Below, in pieces: positions 8,166-16,756 of a stretch of DNA of 26,761 bases. Source of the DNA: SAR202 cluster bacterium Io17-Chloro-G7 (GTDB lineage: Bacteria; Chloroflexota; Dehalococcoidia; UBA3495); NCBI GenBank assembly GCA_002817055.1, contig MUCU01000004.1, forward strand, positions 1 through 26,761, in the 5' to 3' direction. The number at the start of each line of letters is the position of its first letter. The stretch's first letter is position 1. The notes below the pieces were generated by a model that worked only from the letters and a program-made list of their open reading frames with translations, had not been told where the DNA came from and did not search any database. The position numbers and the translations under genes were made by a program.

Positions 8166-9659
8166 GTGACGACGCCAGGCGAACAAGATTGGATAAGACC
8201 CGCCGATAGCGGCCCGGCAGTGAATGTGACGCCAGCGGACACCGACACCGACACCGGCTCGGTGGACCTTATGGCAGCGGTGGCTGCTGGGTTGGGGATG
8301 TTTCTGGCGTCTTTGGACATCGCCCTTAATGTCGCCCTGCCTTCCATAACAGAAGACTTCGACACCGACCTACAGACGGTGCAATGGGTCATCGTGGCCT
8401 TTGTCGCCACCAGGGCCGGGTTGGTTTTGGGCGTTGGGAGCTTCGGAGACCGGTTCGGCCTAAAACCGGTGTATCTCTTTGGCGCCGCAATCTACGTGCT
8501 TGCCATGGTCTTGATTGCGTTCTCTCCCAACCTGGGTACCATGGTCGGGTTCCGGATTATCCAGGCATTGTCCGTGGGTTGTCTTTACGCCGTCTCTCCG
8601 GCCATCGCCGCCAAGGCTTTCCCAGTGGGCATGCGGGGACTGGGAATGGGGTTTACCGCTGGCAGCCAGGCTTTGGGCATGCTAGCTGGCACGTTGGGCG
8701 CTGGCTTGCTGGTGCGCTGGTTCGAATGGGAATCGGTCTTCCTGGGAAGGATTCCTTTTGCCGCCCTGGCCTTGATCATCGCCTTGAAGTTCATGAAAGG
8801 TGAGGAAGGTCAGAGTTCGGAAACTTCCTTTGACGTCGTCGGTGCGGTGAGCTTGATTGGCGCACTGCTGGGGCTGGTGATTGGTCTGCGTTTGGGACGG
8901 TCCGAGGGATGGACTTCCCCCGAGGTTTTGGCCTTACTCAGCGTGGCACCGGTATTGTTGGTCGTGTTCTGGAGGGCGGAAAAGAGGGCGGAATGGCCTG
9001 TATTGCCGTTGGGGCTGCTTCGGGTCAGGGGCTTCGCTATCTCTGCTGCGTGCATGTTCTTGGCCCACCTGGGAGTTTTTGTAATTTGGTTTATTTTCCC
9101 TTTCTACATCGCCGATAACCTGGGTAAAGGGCCGTTCACCTTGGGGGTGATGCTGGCGGTGATGGCATTTCTGAACACCGGGTTCTCCGGCGTGGGCGGG
9201 TGGTTGATTGATCGGGTCGGCACATTTAGTGTGGGCGTGGTGGGCCTGACGGTGATGGCGCTTGGGCTGTTGTACATGGGATTTCTGAGCAGCGACTCGG
9301 GCCTGGGCCAGGTGGGTATACGTATTGCCGTGGTGGGAATCGGCTTGGGGCTATTCCAAGCGGCGGCTTATACATTGATGTTGGGCAGTGTCTCCCAGGA
9401 CCGTTTTGGCACGGCGGCGGCGACACTGTCCTTGGCGCAAGCCATGGGTACGGTGCTGGCTGTGGCTATAATCGGAGGAATCTTCGGCTTTAGCAACGAC
9501 CACAATTTAGCCGAGCTAGCCAATTCTGCGCTGACCGCAGGCGAGCAAGAGACCCGAGCATTCATGCAAGCCTTTCAAGACGTGTTCTGGCTAGGAGCAG
9601 GCATAGCAGCAATCGGAGCAACAGTCTATTTATTCAGTAGAAGGAGCAAAGTTCTTTAG
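8166..9659 (+). CDS. MFS transporter, DHA2 (EmrB/QacA-like) drug exporter type
   Basis: The 497-aa membrane protein has about 14 predicted hydrophobic segments. SLDIALNVALPSI (about 45-57) is a variant of the DHA2 motif LDxTIVNVALPxI, and GDRFGLKPVYLFG fits the MFS loop 2-3 motif G-x-x-x-D-R-x-G. Members export drugs or metabolites in exchange for protons across the inner membrane; the substrate cannot be read here. The start is uncertain. GTG at 8166 has GGAG 14 nt upstream and overlaps the stop of a 7-codon frame (8146-8169), while ATG at 8271, just before the first membrane segment, would remove a 35-aa acidic N-tail. The last codons lie within a dispersed repeat (9648-9676). It converges on the TPR gene with 28 bp between stops. 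Confidence 0.88.
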   Translation: MTTPGEQDWIRPADSGPAVNVTPADTDTDTGSVDLMAAVAAGLGMFLASLDIALNVALPSITEDFDTDLQTVQWVIVAFVATRAGLVLGVGSFGDRFGLKPVYLFGAAIYVLAMVLIAFSPNLGTMVGFRIIQALSVGCLYAVSPAIAAKAFPVGMRGLGMGFTAGSQALGMLAGTLGAGLLVRWFEWESVFLGRIPFAALALIIALKFMKGEEGQSSETSFDVVGAVSLIGALLGLVIGLRLGRSEGWTSPEVLALLSVAPVLLVVFWRAEKRAEWPVLPLGLLRVRGFAISAACMFLAHLGVFVIWFIFPFYIADNLGKGPFTLGVMLAVMAFLNTGFSGVGGWLIDRVGTFSVGVVGLTVMALGLLYMGFLSSDSGLGQVGIRIAVVGIGLGLFQAAAYTLMLGSVSQDRFGTAAATLSLAQAMGTVLAVAIIGGIFGFSNDHNLAELANSALTAGEQETRAFMQAFQDVFWLGAGIAAIGATVYLFSRRSKVL

Positions 9660-9676
9660 GAGGGGCCTGGGGAACC
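9648..9676. repeat. repeat family C, copy overlapping the MFS stop codon
   Basis: These 29 bp match 23575-23603 at 26 positions, starting AAAGTTCTTTAGGA in both. The copy contributes the last three codons of the MFS gene including its TAG stop. The palindromic part seen at the other site is missing or diverged here. Confidence 0.8.
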
Positions 9677-9687
9677 TTGGACTTTGC

Positions 9688-11733
9688 CTAAACCCGAAAT
9701 GTTCGGATGAACCAAGAGACGTCCTTGAGAGCTTCTTTCCGAACTCGCTGTGCTTTCTCAGGGTTTTTGAGTTGCAGCTTGTCAAGAGCTTCCCGGGCTT
9801 GTGACCACCTGCGGTGACACACCCACGCTCGGTAAATCTTTTCTAATGTGTCCTCACTGAGAATGTCCTTGAGACTGTAGAGGGCCAAACACGACTCAGC
9901 AGCATCGTAGCGCCCGAGTTCCACAAGAGCTAGGCCTATGACCAGCCGGTCCTCATCAGGGTGAAGAAAGGAAATTTCGCGGCCACCCGAATGGGGATAC
10001 TCGATGACCAAAGCCTTGTCGAAGCTAGCTACTGCTTCTTCGTAATTTTCTAACTCGTAGAGCGCTCGTCCCCGAACTCTCCAATCCTCGTGATTTTCAG
10101 CATCGATGGCCAAAGCCTGGTCAAAGCTAGCCACCGCCTCTTCGTAGTTTTCTAACTCGTAGAACGCCCTTCCCCGAGTCCTCCAGGCCCAGCTATCTTG
10201 ATCGTCGATGGCTAAAGCTTTGTCAAAGCTGGTGACCGCCTCTTCGTAGTTTTCTAATTTGTAGAGCGCAAACCCCCGCAACGCCCAGGCCCAGCTATCT
10301 TGATCGTCAATAGCTAAAGCTTTGTCAAAGCTGACCACCGACTCTTCGTACCTGTTTAACTCGCAGAGCCCCCGTCCGCGAGTCCTCCAGGCCCAGCGAT
10401 CTTGAGGATCAATAGCTAAAGCTTTGTCACAGCTGACCACTGCCTCTTCGAACTTATCTAATCTCTCGAGGGCCTCCCCCCGCACCCTCCAGTCCCGAGA
10501 TCGTTCAGGATCGATGGCTAATGCCCGATCCAGGCTCTGCACTGCTTGGCCAAACATGAGATTCCCTTCGGGCCACAGATCATGGTGTTTAGAATCGTCG
10601 GCCTTCCCGGTGTGGTCCCAGTAGCGCTGGCGCAAACCACTCGCTTTATATCTCATGGCGAAGCCCAGGTCCGACCACGCTTCAGCGTCCTCAGGGATGA
10701 GGGTCAGTGCTTTTTGCAGGCTTTCTATTGCGTCGTCCCAGCGCTGTAGCCTGACAAGGGTGTCGCCCCTGTCGGACCATACTCTTCCAGAGTTTGGGAA
10801 AATGGTCAAAGCTTTGTCCAGGCTGGTTAGGGATTCCTCGTATCGCTCTAGATTGTAAAATGCCCAAGATTGCAATTGCCAAGACGATCCATCCTGCGGG
10901 TTGATAGCCAGTGCCTCGCCCACACTGGCCAGAGCCTCCTCGTCCCGCTCCAATCCAATGAGAGCACGACCGCGTTCCCTCAAGGCCACCGCATGCCTTG
11001 GGCTGATTGTGATGGCTCTGTCGAAGCTTGCCACGGCCTCATCATGCTTCTCTAGTTTTCCCAGCGCTACGCCACGGTTGTGCCAGGCAACCGCGTCATT
11101 CGGATGAATTTGGTTAACCTTGTTGTAGCTGGCTACCGCTTCCTGATGACGGCCCATCCGTCCCAGGGCGACTCCTTGGTTCTGCCAGGAAAGCCAATCC
11201 TGGTGATCGAGCTTCACCGCCTGCTCGTAGTGGGCTGCCGCCTCGCGGTACCTCTTCAGCTCGCTGAGAACACGCGCCTTGTGGCTCCAGGTGGCAGCGT
11301 CGTTAGAGTCCGCCGCAAGGGCTTGGTCCAGGTATTGCAAAGCATCTTCATTGTTTCGGCCCCGCAATGCCACAAGACTGAGGCTTAGATAGGCCCCGGC
11401 TTTGGAGTCCGGTAGTTGACGGTCCAAATGGGCTGTGAGTTGGTCCAGCGCCTCAGTAAAATGGCCCGCGATTGTATCTAGTTGGTCTTCGTCGACGCCG
11501 TGAATGTTGACTGTTCCAATTTGCTGGATGACGGAACGGTTAATGACGCCGTCAATCGATTGAGCTTGGCCATCCGCGTCTCGTCCCAGCCCGTTCTGCT
11601 GGATGATTGACCTGTTTACTACCCTTTCAATATCCGGTGTCTCATCGTTGGGTTCAATTGATTCGCCACACTCTTCGCAATAAAGGTCGCCCTCCGGAAC
11701 ATCATAACCGCAATTTTCGCAGTACCCTGCCAT
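9688..11733 (-). CDS. zinc-ribbon protein with about 14-15 TPR repeats
   Basis: The 681-aa cytosolic-looking protein opens with a zinc ribbon (Cys5, Cys8, Cys19, Cys22), then two short related segments, NRSIIQQ and NRSVIQQIG, and then about 14-15 tetratricopeptide repeats to near the C-terminus. TPR arrays bind other proteins; partners are unknown. Repeats 9-13 are close copies (R-x-L-Y-E-L-E-N-Y-E-E-A-V type) also at DNA level, with 102-bp periodicity over about 10010-10490, showing recent expansion. One repeat (about residues 355-410) is interrupted by a roughly 28-aa insert rich in His, Asp and Lys. The ATG is supported by AAGGGGG about 7 nt upstream. It lies 171 bp downstream of the fumarylacetoacetase-like gene on the same strand. 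No signal peptide or membrane segment is seen. Confidence 0.85.
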   Translation of the reverse strand: MAGYCENCGYDVPEGDLYCEECGESIEPNDETPDIERVVNRSIIQQNGLGRDADGQAQSIDGVINRSVIQQIGTVNIHGVDEDQLDTIAGHFTEALDQLTAHLDRQLPDSKAGAYLSLSLVALRGRNNEDALQYLDQALAADSNDAATWSHKARVLSELKRYREAAAHYEQAVKLDHQDWLSWQNQGVALGRMGRHQEAVASYNKVNQIHPNDAVAWHNRGVALGKLEKHDEAVASFDRAITISPRHAVALRERGRALIGLERDEEALASVGEALAINPQDGSSWQLQSWAFYNLERYEESLTSLDKALTIFPNSGRVWSDRGDTLVRLQRWDDAIESLQKALTLIPEDAEAWSDLGFAMRYKASGLRQRYWDHTGKADDSKHHDLWPEGNLMFGQAVQSLDRALAIDPERSRDWRVRGEALERLDKFEEAVVSCDKALAIDPQDRWAWRTRGRGLCELNRYEESVVSFDKALAIDDQDSWAWALRGFALYKLENYEEAVTSFDKALAIDDQDSWAWRTRGRAFYELENYEEAVASFDQALAIDAENHEDWRVRGRALYELENYEEAVASFDKALVIEYPHSGGREISFLHPDEDRLVIGLALVELGRYDAAESCLALYSLKDILSEDTLEKIYRAWVCHRRWSQAREALDKLQLKNPEKAQRVRKEALKDVSWFIRTFRV
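10010..10490 (-). repeat. 102-bp intragenic repeats encoding TPRs 9-13
   Basis: Successive 102-bp units share runs such as CTTCGTAGTTTTCTAACTCG and GCTAAAGCTTTGTCAAAGCT (plus-strand reading). Each unit is one 34-aa TPR. The near identity of neighbouring units contrasts with the diverged repeats 1-8 and points to recent tandem duplication. Edges are approximate. Confidence 0.8.
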
Positions 11734-11904
11734 TGGGTTCCCCCTTAATGGTTCTTACGACGAATTTTCGAACTCCGTGTATGCACTGCCGTGCGATTTT
11801 TCATAACCGTGAAATGGAGATGGCCCAGGGAAGTCCACGGCGGCTGCGCGCGAAGTCGCCAACCATAAGCTAAGGATATCGAAGGTTGGCTTACTAACTC
11901 AATG

Positions 11905-12822
11905 TCACTCCCGCCGAACCACCCGGTTCCGCAAGACCCCAATCCCCTCAACCTCCAACTCCACCACATCGCCCCCCTGCAACCACTTATCCAACTCCAA
12001 CCCGCAGCCGCCGCCCACGGTGCCGGAACCCAAAATATCGCCGGGGTAAATCGTCTCGTCCATGGAGGTATGAGCGATCATCTTGGGGAAACTCCAGTGG
12101 ATGCTGCCAATGTTGCCGTCGGACCAAAGCTCGCCGTTGATACGGGCGGTCATCCGTGCGTCCAGCGGATTAAATTCATCGGGGGTCACCAGCCAGGGAC
12201 CCAACGCCGTGCCAAAGTCCTTGCCCTTGCTGGGACCCAGGCCCACGCTGCCTTCCTGAGCCTGGATGTCCCGGGCGCTCCAGTCGTTCATGATAGTGTA
12301 GCCGCCGATATAGCCTGGGGCATCCTCTTCGGTTATGTCGATGCCCTCTTTGCCGATAATGCAGGCCAACTCCAACTCGTAGTCCATCTGGTTCGAGTAC
12401 CGGGGCCAGGTTAGCTGTTGTTCGTGGCCCATCAGGGACCGGTGGTTGCCCTTGTAATACACGGGCATGTCGTACCAAGCCGATGGGACTTCGGCGCCCC
12501 GGAGGCTGCGAGCGGCGGTTATGTGCTGCTCAAAGGCGATAAAGTCTTTGAGCGAGTTGGATTCGATGGCCGCCAGCCATCGGACGTCCTCCAAGGGCCA
12601 ACGGGGAGCGTCGTAGGTGGTTAGGTCTCCCAGACCTTGGGCCAGAGCCCCGGATTTATCGACGTTGTAAGCGACGATATCGACGGCCCGCTCCAAGGGC
12701 TCACGGATGCCCATACGGCCCAAAACCGTGGCCGCTTCGACCATTTGATTGTCCTTCAAGTCAACAAAGCCGATCTTGACTCCACCGTTGGTGCCCGGCA
12801 GATCAAACCTTGCGATTTTCAT
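11905..12822 (-). CDS. fumarylacetoacetate hydrolase family protein
   Basis: The 305-aa protein carries the full FAH active-site set. Asp93 in KDFIAFEQH with His100 seven residues later corresponds to Asp126/His133 of mammalian fumarylacetoacetase. Glu149 and Glu151 in YELELA correspond to Glu199/Glu201, Asp180 in MNDWSARDIQ to Asp233, Lys201 in KGKDFGTALGPW to Lys253, and GSGTVGGG carries the late Thr. The family cleaves C-C bonds in diketo acids with a divalent metal; substrates include fumarylacetoacetate and acylpyruvates. Similarity to true FAH is good, but the chain is shorter (305 against about 420 aa), and no tyrosine or homogentisate genes adjoin it, so the substrate is open. CGGAG lies about 8 nt before the ATG. 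Confidence 0.9.
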   Translation of the reverse strand: MKIARFDLPGTNGGVKIGFVDLKDNQMVEAATVLGRMGIREPLERAVDIVAYNVDKSGALAQGLGDLTTYDAPRWPLEDVRWLAAIESNSLKDFIAFEQHITAARSLRGAEVPSAWYDMPVYYKGNHRSLMGHEQQLTWPRYSNQMDYELELACIIGKEGIDITEEDAPGYIGGYTIMNDWSARDIQAQEGSVGLGPSKGKDFGTALGPWLVTPDEFNPLDARMTARINGELWSDGNIGSIHWSFPKMIAHTSMDETIYPGDILGSGTVGGGCGLELDKWLQGGDVVELEVEGIGVLRNRVVRRE

Positions 12823-13192
12823 GGTAATACTCCGGCAAACTGCTTATTTGCTGTTTAAGGTTGGCCAACATTTTGATCGGGGATAGTCTACCCTGATGCG
12901 GGTGGGTTGAGCAGGGATAAGAGGCTATATCCTAGCACAGCGGTGTGACATTTGAGCAGGGCAGTATTTCGTTTGGCTCAGGGTTCCAACCCCTCCTAAC
13001 GAGCGACGATAGGTTAGGTGTCCTTCGACTTTCTTAGCGTTGGTTTTGGGGCAAGCCCAGAGTTCTATTAGGTAAATGACAGTGGATACTTTAAGAGAAA
13101 GGGGGACTGATCCTGTTGAGGCGTACTTGCCGGGACAGGTTTCAGTAAAAGACCCTGACGATCGAACGATCGAACGATTGGACACCCTCGCC
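12823..13192. other. intergenic region upstream of the tRNA
   Basis: No credible gene is seen. A short tandem repeat of ACGATCGA (2.75 copies, 13158-13179) lies just upstream of the tRNA promoter. An 86-codon frame on the minus strand across this region has no family features and overlaps the promoter. Confidence 0.5.
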
Positions 13193-13221
13193 TTGACTGC
13201 CTTATTGCCCGTTGGTACACT
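13193..13221 (+). promoter_or_regulatory. sigma70-type promoter for tRNA-Val
   Basis: TTGACT (13193-13198) and TACACT (13216-13221) are separated by exactly 17 bp. Transcription would begin near 13228, about 18 nt before the mature tRNA 5' end. The position makes it the likely tRNA promoter; read-through into rplS is possible. Confidence 0.75.
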
Positions 13222-13245
13222 GGTTTCTCTACCTTTACTGGAAAT

Positions 13246-13322
13246 GGGCGGTTAGCTCAGTTGGTTAGAGTACTTGCTCGACACGCAAGAGGTCACTGGT
13301 TCGAGTCCAGTACCGCCCACCA
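13246..13322 (+). tRNA. tRNA-Val (anticodon GAC), CCA encoded
   Basis: A full cloverleaf can be folded by eye. The acceptor GGGCGGT (13246-13252) pairs with ACCGCCC (13312-13318). The D arm is GCTC/GAGT, and the anticodon stem CTTGC/GCAAG encloses the loop TCGACAC with GAC at 13280-13282. The T stem ACTGG/CCAGT encloses TTCGAGT. The discriminator is A (13319), and CCA (13320-13322) is present in the gene, so the mature end does not depend on the CCA-adding enzyme coded downstream. It decodes GUC/GUU valine codons. Confidence 0.97.
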
Positions 13323-13360
13323 CTAGCTAACTTCTTGGCCGAGTTTTACGGCCTTCACTA

Positions 13361-13390
13361 ACTCTTAGCACAAAAACTCTTAGCACAAAT
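13361..13390. repeat. 15-bp direct repeat in the rplS leader
   Basis: ACTCTTAGCACAAAA (13361-13375) is followed at once by ACTCTTAGCACAAAT (13376-13390). It lies 31 bp before the rplS start and might mark a slippage duplication in the leader. A small GGCCG/CGGCC hairpin lies just upstream (about 13337-13353). Confidence 0.7.
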
Positions 13391-13421
13391 CTTAAACATC
13401 AACTCAAGATAGGAAGCTGTT

Positions 13422-13784
13422 ATGGAAGCCTCGATGCTGGTCAGGACCCCACCCAACGAGAAAATAGAGTCATTCGGCCCCGGCGACACCGTCCGGGTCA
13501 ACTTCCGGATTCGCGAAGGAGACCGGGAGAGGGTTCAAGCGTTCCAGGGCGTGGTCATCCGCTTGCAAAACGGGTCTGGATCAGCTTCCAATTTCACCGT
13601 CCGCAGAATTACCGCTGGTATCGGCATCGAAAGAATCTTCCCGCTGCACTCGCCGCTGATCGACTCTCTCGAGGTGGTGCGCCGGGGGTCGGTTAGGCGG
13701 GCCAAGCTTTACTACCTTCGTGGCCTACAAGGCAGAGCCGCCAGAATCAAGGAAAAGACTCCTCCTCGCCCTTCGCGCGGTTAG
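13422..13784 (+). CDS. rplS: 50S ribosomal protein L19
   Basis: The 120-aa protein contains the L19 core: [20 protein letters not shown], then QAFQGVVI, the basic SNFTVRRI and [15 protein letters not shown], and [14 protein letters not shown]. The protein sits at the interface of the ribosomal subunits. Length and order of motifs are those of a complete gene. The N-terminus is a few residues different from the usual helix, but AGGAAG lies upstream of the ATG at a good distance, so the start is accepted. Its usual partners (rpsP, rimM, trmD) are not adjacent here; instead it lies between a tRNA gene and priA. Confidence 0.96.
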   Translation: MEASMLVRTPPNEKIESFGPGDTVRVNFRIREGDRERVQAFQGVVIRLQNGSGSASNFTVRRITAGIGIERIFPLHSPLIDSLEVVRRGSVRRAKLYYLRGLQGRAARIKEKTPPRPSRG

Positions 13785-13916
13785 GTTCTGGTCGATCAGG
13801 TTCTGCTCGATTAAACCCGAGTTTAATCGCGAAGCCAGTTCCGGTCGCAAAGTAGTTGGCTTTTTCGTTAATCGGCGACCGGGTTGGAAGCGGCGATCAG
13901 CCTCACGAGGGACCAC

Positions 13917-16493
13917 ATGAGGTATGCGGAAGTGGCGGTGGATGCGCCCGTCGCCCACTCGCGCACCTTTTCCTACAGCATCCCGTCCCGTTTTAGCGCC
14001 GAGCCTGGCCAATTGGTCTGGGTGCCTTTTGGCCGCCGGGTGGCCCAAGGCGTAGTCATCGAGTTGGTGTCGGCGCCCCAAGTTGAAGTCACCCGAGACA
14101 TTCTCCAACCCATCGAGCCGACCCCACTAATTCTTCCTCTCTACTTAGACTTGGCCAAGTGGTTGAGCGGCTACTATCTTTGCTCCCTGTTCGCCGCTAT
14201 TTCCCCTATGCTTCCGCCGGGTTTTGAAGCCCAAGTGCGTTCCAAGGTTTTTCCCGGCCGCCGCATTTCGGGTGGGAAAACGGATGCGGACCTGGAGCAA
14301 ACAGATATTCGCTCCCTTCGCCCCCATTCCCTGGACGCTCTAGTGTCTTTGACAGAATCCGCCAGTTTGCGAGAGGCCGAATTCCTCAAACTGCTGGGGC
14401 GATATGGAGAACGGGAATTGGTGCGGCTAATCGAGAAAGATCTGGTCTTCCGTCAGACCGAATTGCCCCGACCCCGGGTAGCGCCGAAATACGAGAGCTT
14501 TTTGTTCTCTATTTCGAGGGAAATAAGCGGCGAGCACCCTCGGGAAGAACTGTGCGAAGAACATGCCGGAGACCAGGACGAAGAACAGGCCGGAGACCAG
14601 GACGAAGAACGGCCCGAAAACGACGCTGATAATCTGCCCCGTCGGCAACGAGAACTCCTGAAGTCCATTAGAGAGCAAGGTACGGAGTACCGGACCACGC
14701 TGGCCAACAAAGAGTTCGGAGTCGGTACAGCCGATTCGTTGGTGCGTAAGGGGTTTCTGGGCCGGGAGTGGGTGAGGCTAGAACCAGCAGCATTGACACC
14801 GACTTTTGAGCCCCAACACGTTCTAACTCTCGAGCAAGCAAAGGCGCTGGGCAGCATAATTCAAGACTTGGATAGCAACGCTCGACCTCCCTCTATAACG
14901 TTGTTGCACGGTGTCACCGGCAGCGGCAAGACCGAGGTGTACCTAAGGGCGATTGAGCACGTGGTAAAGCGGGGTCAGCAGGCGATTTTTCTGGTGCCCG
15001 AGATTGCCTTGACCCCCCAGACCATGCAGCGGGTAAACGCCAAGTTCCCCGGAAGGACCGCCGTTCTCCACAGCCGTATGACCCAACGACAGCAGTTTGA
15101 CCAGTGGTGGAAAATCCGCGACGGTCACTGCGATGTGGTGGTTGGTCCCAGGAGTTCATTGTTCGGTCCCATCCCAAACCTGGGCTTGATCGTGATCGAC
15201 GAGGAACACGAATGGACCTATAAACAAGAGGAAGCCCATCCTTTCTACCATGCCAGGACTGTGGCCTTTGAGTTGGCCAGGCTCACCGGTGCATCCGTGG
15301 TATTAGGCAGCGCTACACCCGATGTGGAAACCTATTACCGGGCCAGCAGGGGATTGCACCGGCTGATCGAGTTGCCACGTCGAATTAGAACGGCGACCGA
15401 ATGCGGGGATTCGCCACAGCGATTCGTACCGGCTAACAGGAGCAGTGTCAGCTTGGCTGATCCGGGGCTAGCCAGGGTGGAAATCTGCGATATGCGGAAA
15501 GAGTTGCGGGAGGGCAACCGAAGCATGTTCAGCCGGGCGCTGTCCCAAGCCTTGCAAGACTGCGTGAAATCGGGGCATCAAGCCATCCTCTTTCTCAACC
15601 GCCGGGGGAACGCTACGTATATCCAATGCCGGGACTGTGGGCATGTGGCTACCTGCGCTCGTTGTTCGGTGACCCTTAGCTACCACTCGGTGGACAATAG
15701 GCTGTTGTGCCACCGCTGCGGACGTAGGGCCCGAGCTCCCCTGCGCTGCCCCCAATGTGCCGGGACGAGGATTCGAAACCTTGGCGTCGGGACCCAAAAG
15801 GTGGTCTTGGAGGTGGAGAAGCTGCTGCCCGGCGCACGGGTGGAGCGCTGGGACGCCGACGCTACACGTACCGGCTTCGATTCCCAAGAGGCGATGGAGC
15901 GCCTCAAAAGCGGACAGACCCAGGTTCTGGTTGGAACTCAGATGGTGGCCAAAGGCTTGGATGTGCCCAACGTGACCTTGGTGGGGGTTATTTTGGCTGA
16001 CGTTGGCCTGTATCTACCCGACTTCCGGGCCGGTGAAAGAGCATTCAGTCTGCTTTGCCAGGTTGCGGGCCGGGCCGGGCGAGGGGCTGACCCAGGCAGA
16101 GTCATTGTACAGACGTACACGCCAGAGCACTACGTCATTACTGCCGCCGCTCAACAGGATTATGGCGTAATGTTCCAGCGGGAGATTAATTTGCGCCGAC
16201 AACTGGGGAACCCGCCATTCAATCAAATGGTGCACATGATTTACCAGGACGTAAACGCCAATATGTGCCAACGGCAAGCGGTGACGACGGCCCGAGAGTT
16301 GCGCCGCAAGGCCGACGCCCAAGGGCTAACCGATGTCGAAATCATCGGGCCTGCGCCGGGCATACCGTCCAGGCTTAGGGGACGGTTCCGGTGGCATTTG
16401 ATCTTGCGTGGCCGAAATTTGCAAAGGTTCCTGGAAGATACGCCGATCCCCAGAAGCTGTATCGTAGATGTGGACCCGGCTCATGTGCTCTAG
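13917..16493 (+). CDS. priA: primosomal protein N' (replication restart helicase)
   Basis: PriA is a 3'-5' DNA helicase that reloads the replisome at stalled forks. I start it at ATG 13917 (858 aa), preceded by GAGGG and leading straight into RYAEVAVDAP, the usual N-terminus; a TTG 33 bp upstream lacks such support. The N-terminal 3'-end-binding domain is followed by Walker A GVTGSGKT (332-339), the DEEH box (428-431, followed by EWTYKQE), and a Cys-rich module with four C-x-x-C pairs (CRDC, CARC, CHRC, CPQC) that binds two zinc ions. GVGTQKV, GTQMVAKGLDVPNV and GRAGRG are the later helicase motifs. An acidic linker near residues 208-236 contains a local 24-bp duplication. The gene is complete. 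Confidence 0.95.
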   Translation: MRYAEVAVDAPVAHSRTFSYSIPSRFSAEPGQLVWVPFGRRVAQGVVIELVSAPQVEVTRDILQPIEPTPLILPLYLDLAKWLSGYYLCSLFAAISPMLPPGFEAQVRSKVFPGRRISGGKTDADLEQTDIRSLRPHSLDALVSLTESASLREAEFLKLLGRYGERELVRLIEKDLVFRQTELPRPRVAPKYESFLFSISREISGEHPREELCEEHAGDQDEEQAGDQDEERPENDADNLPRRQRELLKSIREQGTEYRTTLANKEFGVGTADSLVRKGFLGREWVRLEPAALTPTFEPQHVLTLEQAKALGSIIQDLDSNARPPSITLLHGVTGSGKTEVYLRAIEHVVKRGQQAIFLVPEIALTPQTMQRVNAKFPGRTAVLHSRMTQRQQFDQWWKIRDGHCDVVVGPRSSLFGPIPNLGLIVIDEEHEWTYKQEEAHPFYHARTVAFELARLTGASVVLGSATPDVETYYRASRGLHRLIELPRRIRTATECGDSPQRFVPANRSSVSLADPGLARVEICDMRKELREGNRSMFSRALSQALQDCVKSGHQAILFLNRRGNATYIQCRDCGHVATCARCSVTLSYHSVDNRLLCHRCGRRARAPLRCPQCAGTRIRNLGVGTQKVVLEVEKLLPGARVERWDADATRTGFDSQEAMERLKSGQTQVLVGTQMVAKGLDVPNVTLVGVILADVGLYLPDFRAGERAFSLLCQVAGRAGRGADPGRVIVQTYTPEHYVITAAAQQDYGVMFQREINLRRQLGNPPFNQMVHMIYQDVNANMCQRQAVTTARELRRKADAQGLTDVEIIGPAPGIPSRLRGRFRWHLILRGRNLQRFLEDTPIPRSCIVDVDPAHVL
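14565..14610 (+). repeat. 24-bp in-frame duplication in priA linker
   Basis: The run starting GCCGGAGACCAGGACGAAGA occurs at 14565 and again at 14589, exactly 24 bp apart, giving two copies of AGDQDEE in an acidic linker between the DNA-binding domain and the helicase. Confidence 0.9.
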
Positions 16494-16756
16494 TCTGGGA
16501 TTGTGGCCAGGACTGGCATCAACGGCCCGGCGTCAATATAATGGCTTAAGCGATTGTCAGGCCTGCCAGAGGGATGCTGGCAAACGATGTTCCGGTCAGT
16601 ATTTTGGGTCGATTTTCCCGGTCGGTTTTGCCGATAGATTTTAGCCGGACTCGATGAAATCATATAGTCCGGTTGTTAACCATCCGGCACATAGCAGCAA
16701 CGGTTGATCAGCCGTCTTTGGTCAACCGTCTTTGGACAAAATGGAGGTAGACAAAG
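16494..16756. other. priA-def intergenic region
   Basis: This 263-bp gap has only short direct repeats (CCGTCTTTGG twice near 16712-16737) and no gene. The GGAGG used by def lies at its end (16743-16747). Confidence 0.5.

Noticed and set aside
13884..13916. TTG start for PriA
   Set aside because: The ATG at 13917 has a GAGGG ribosome site and begins at the usual conserved N-terminus.
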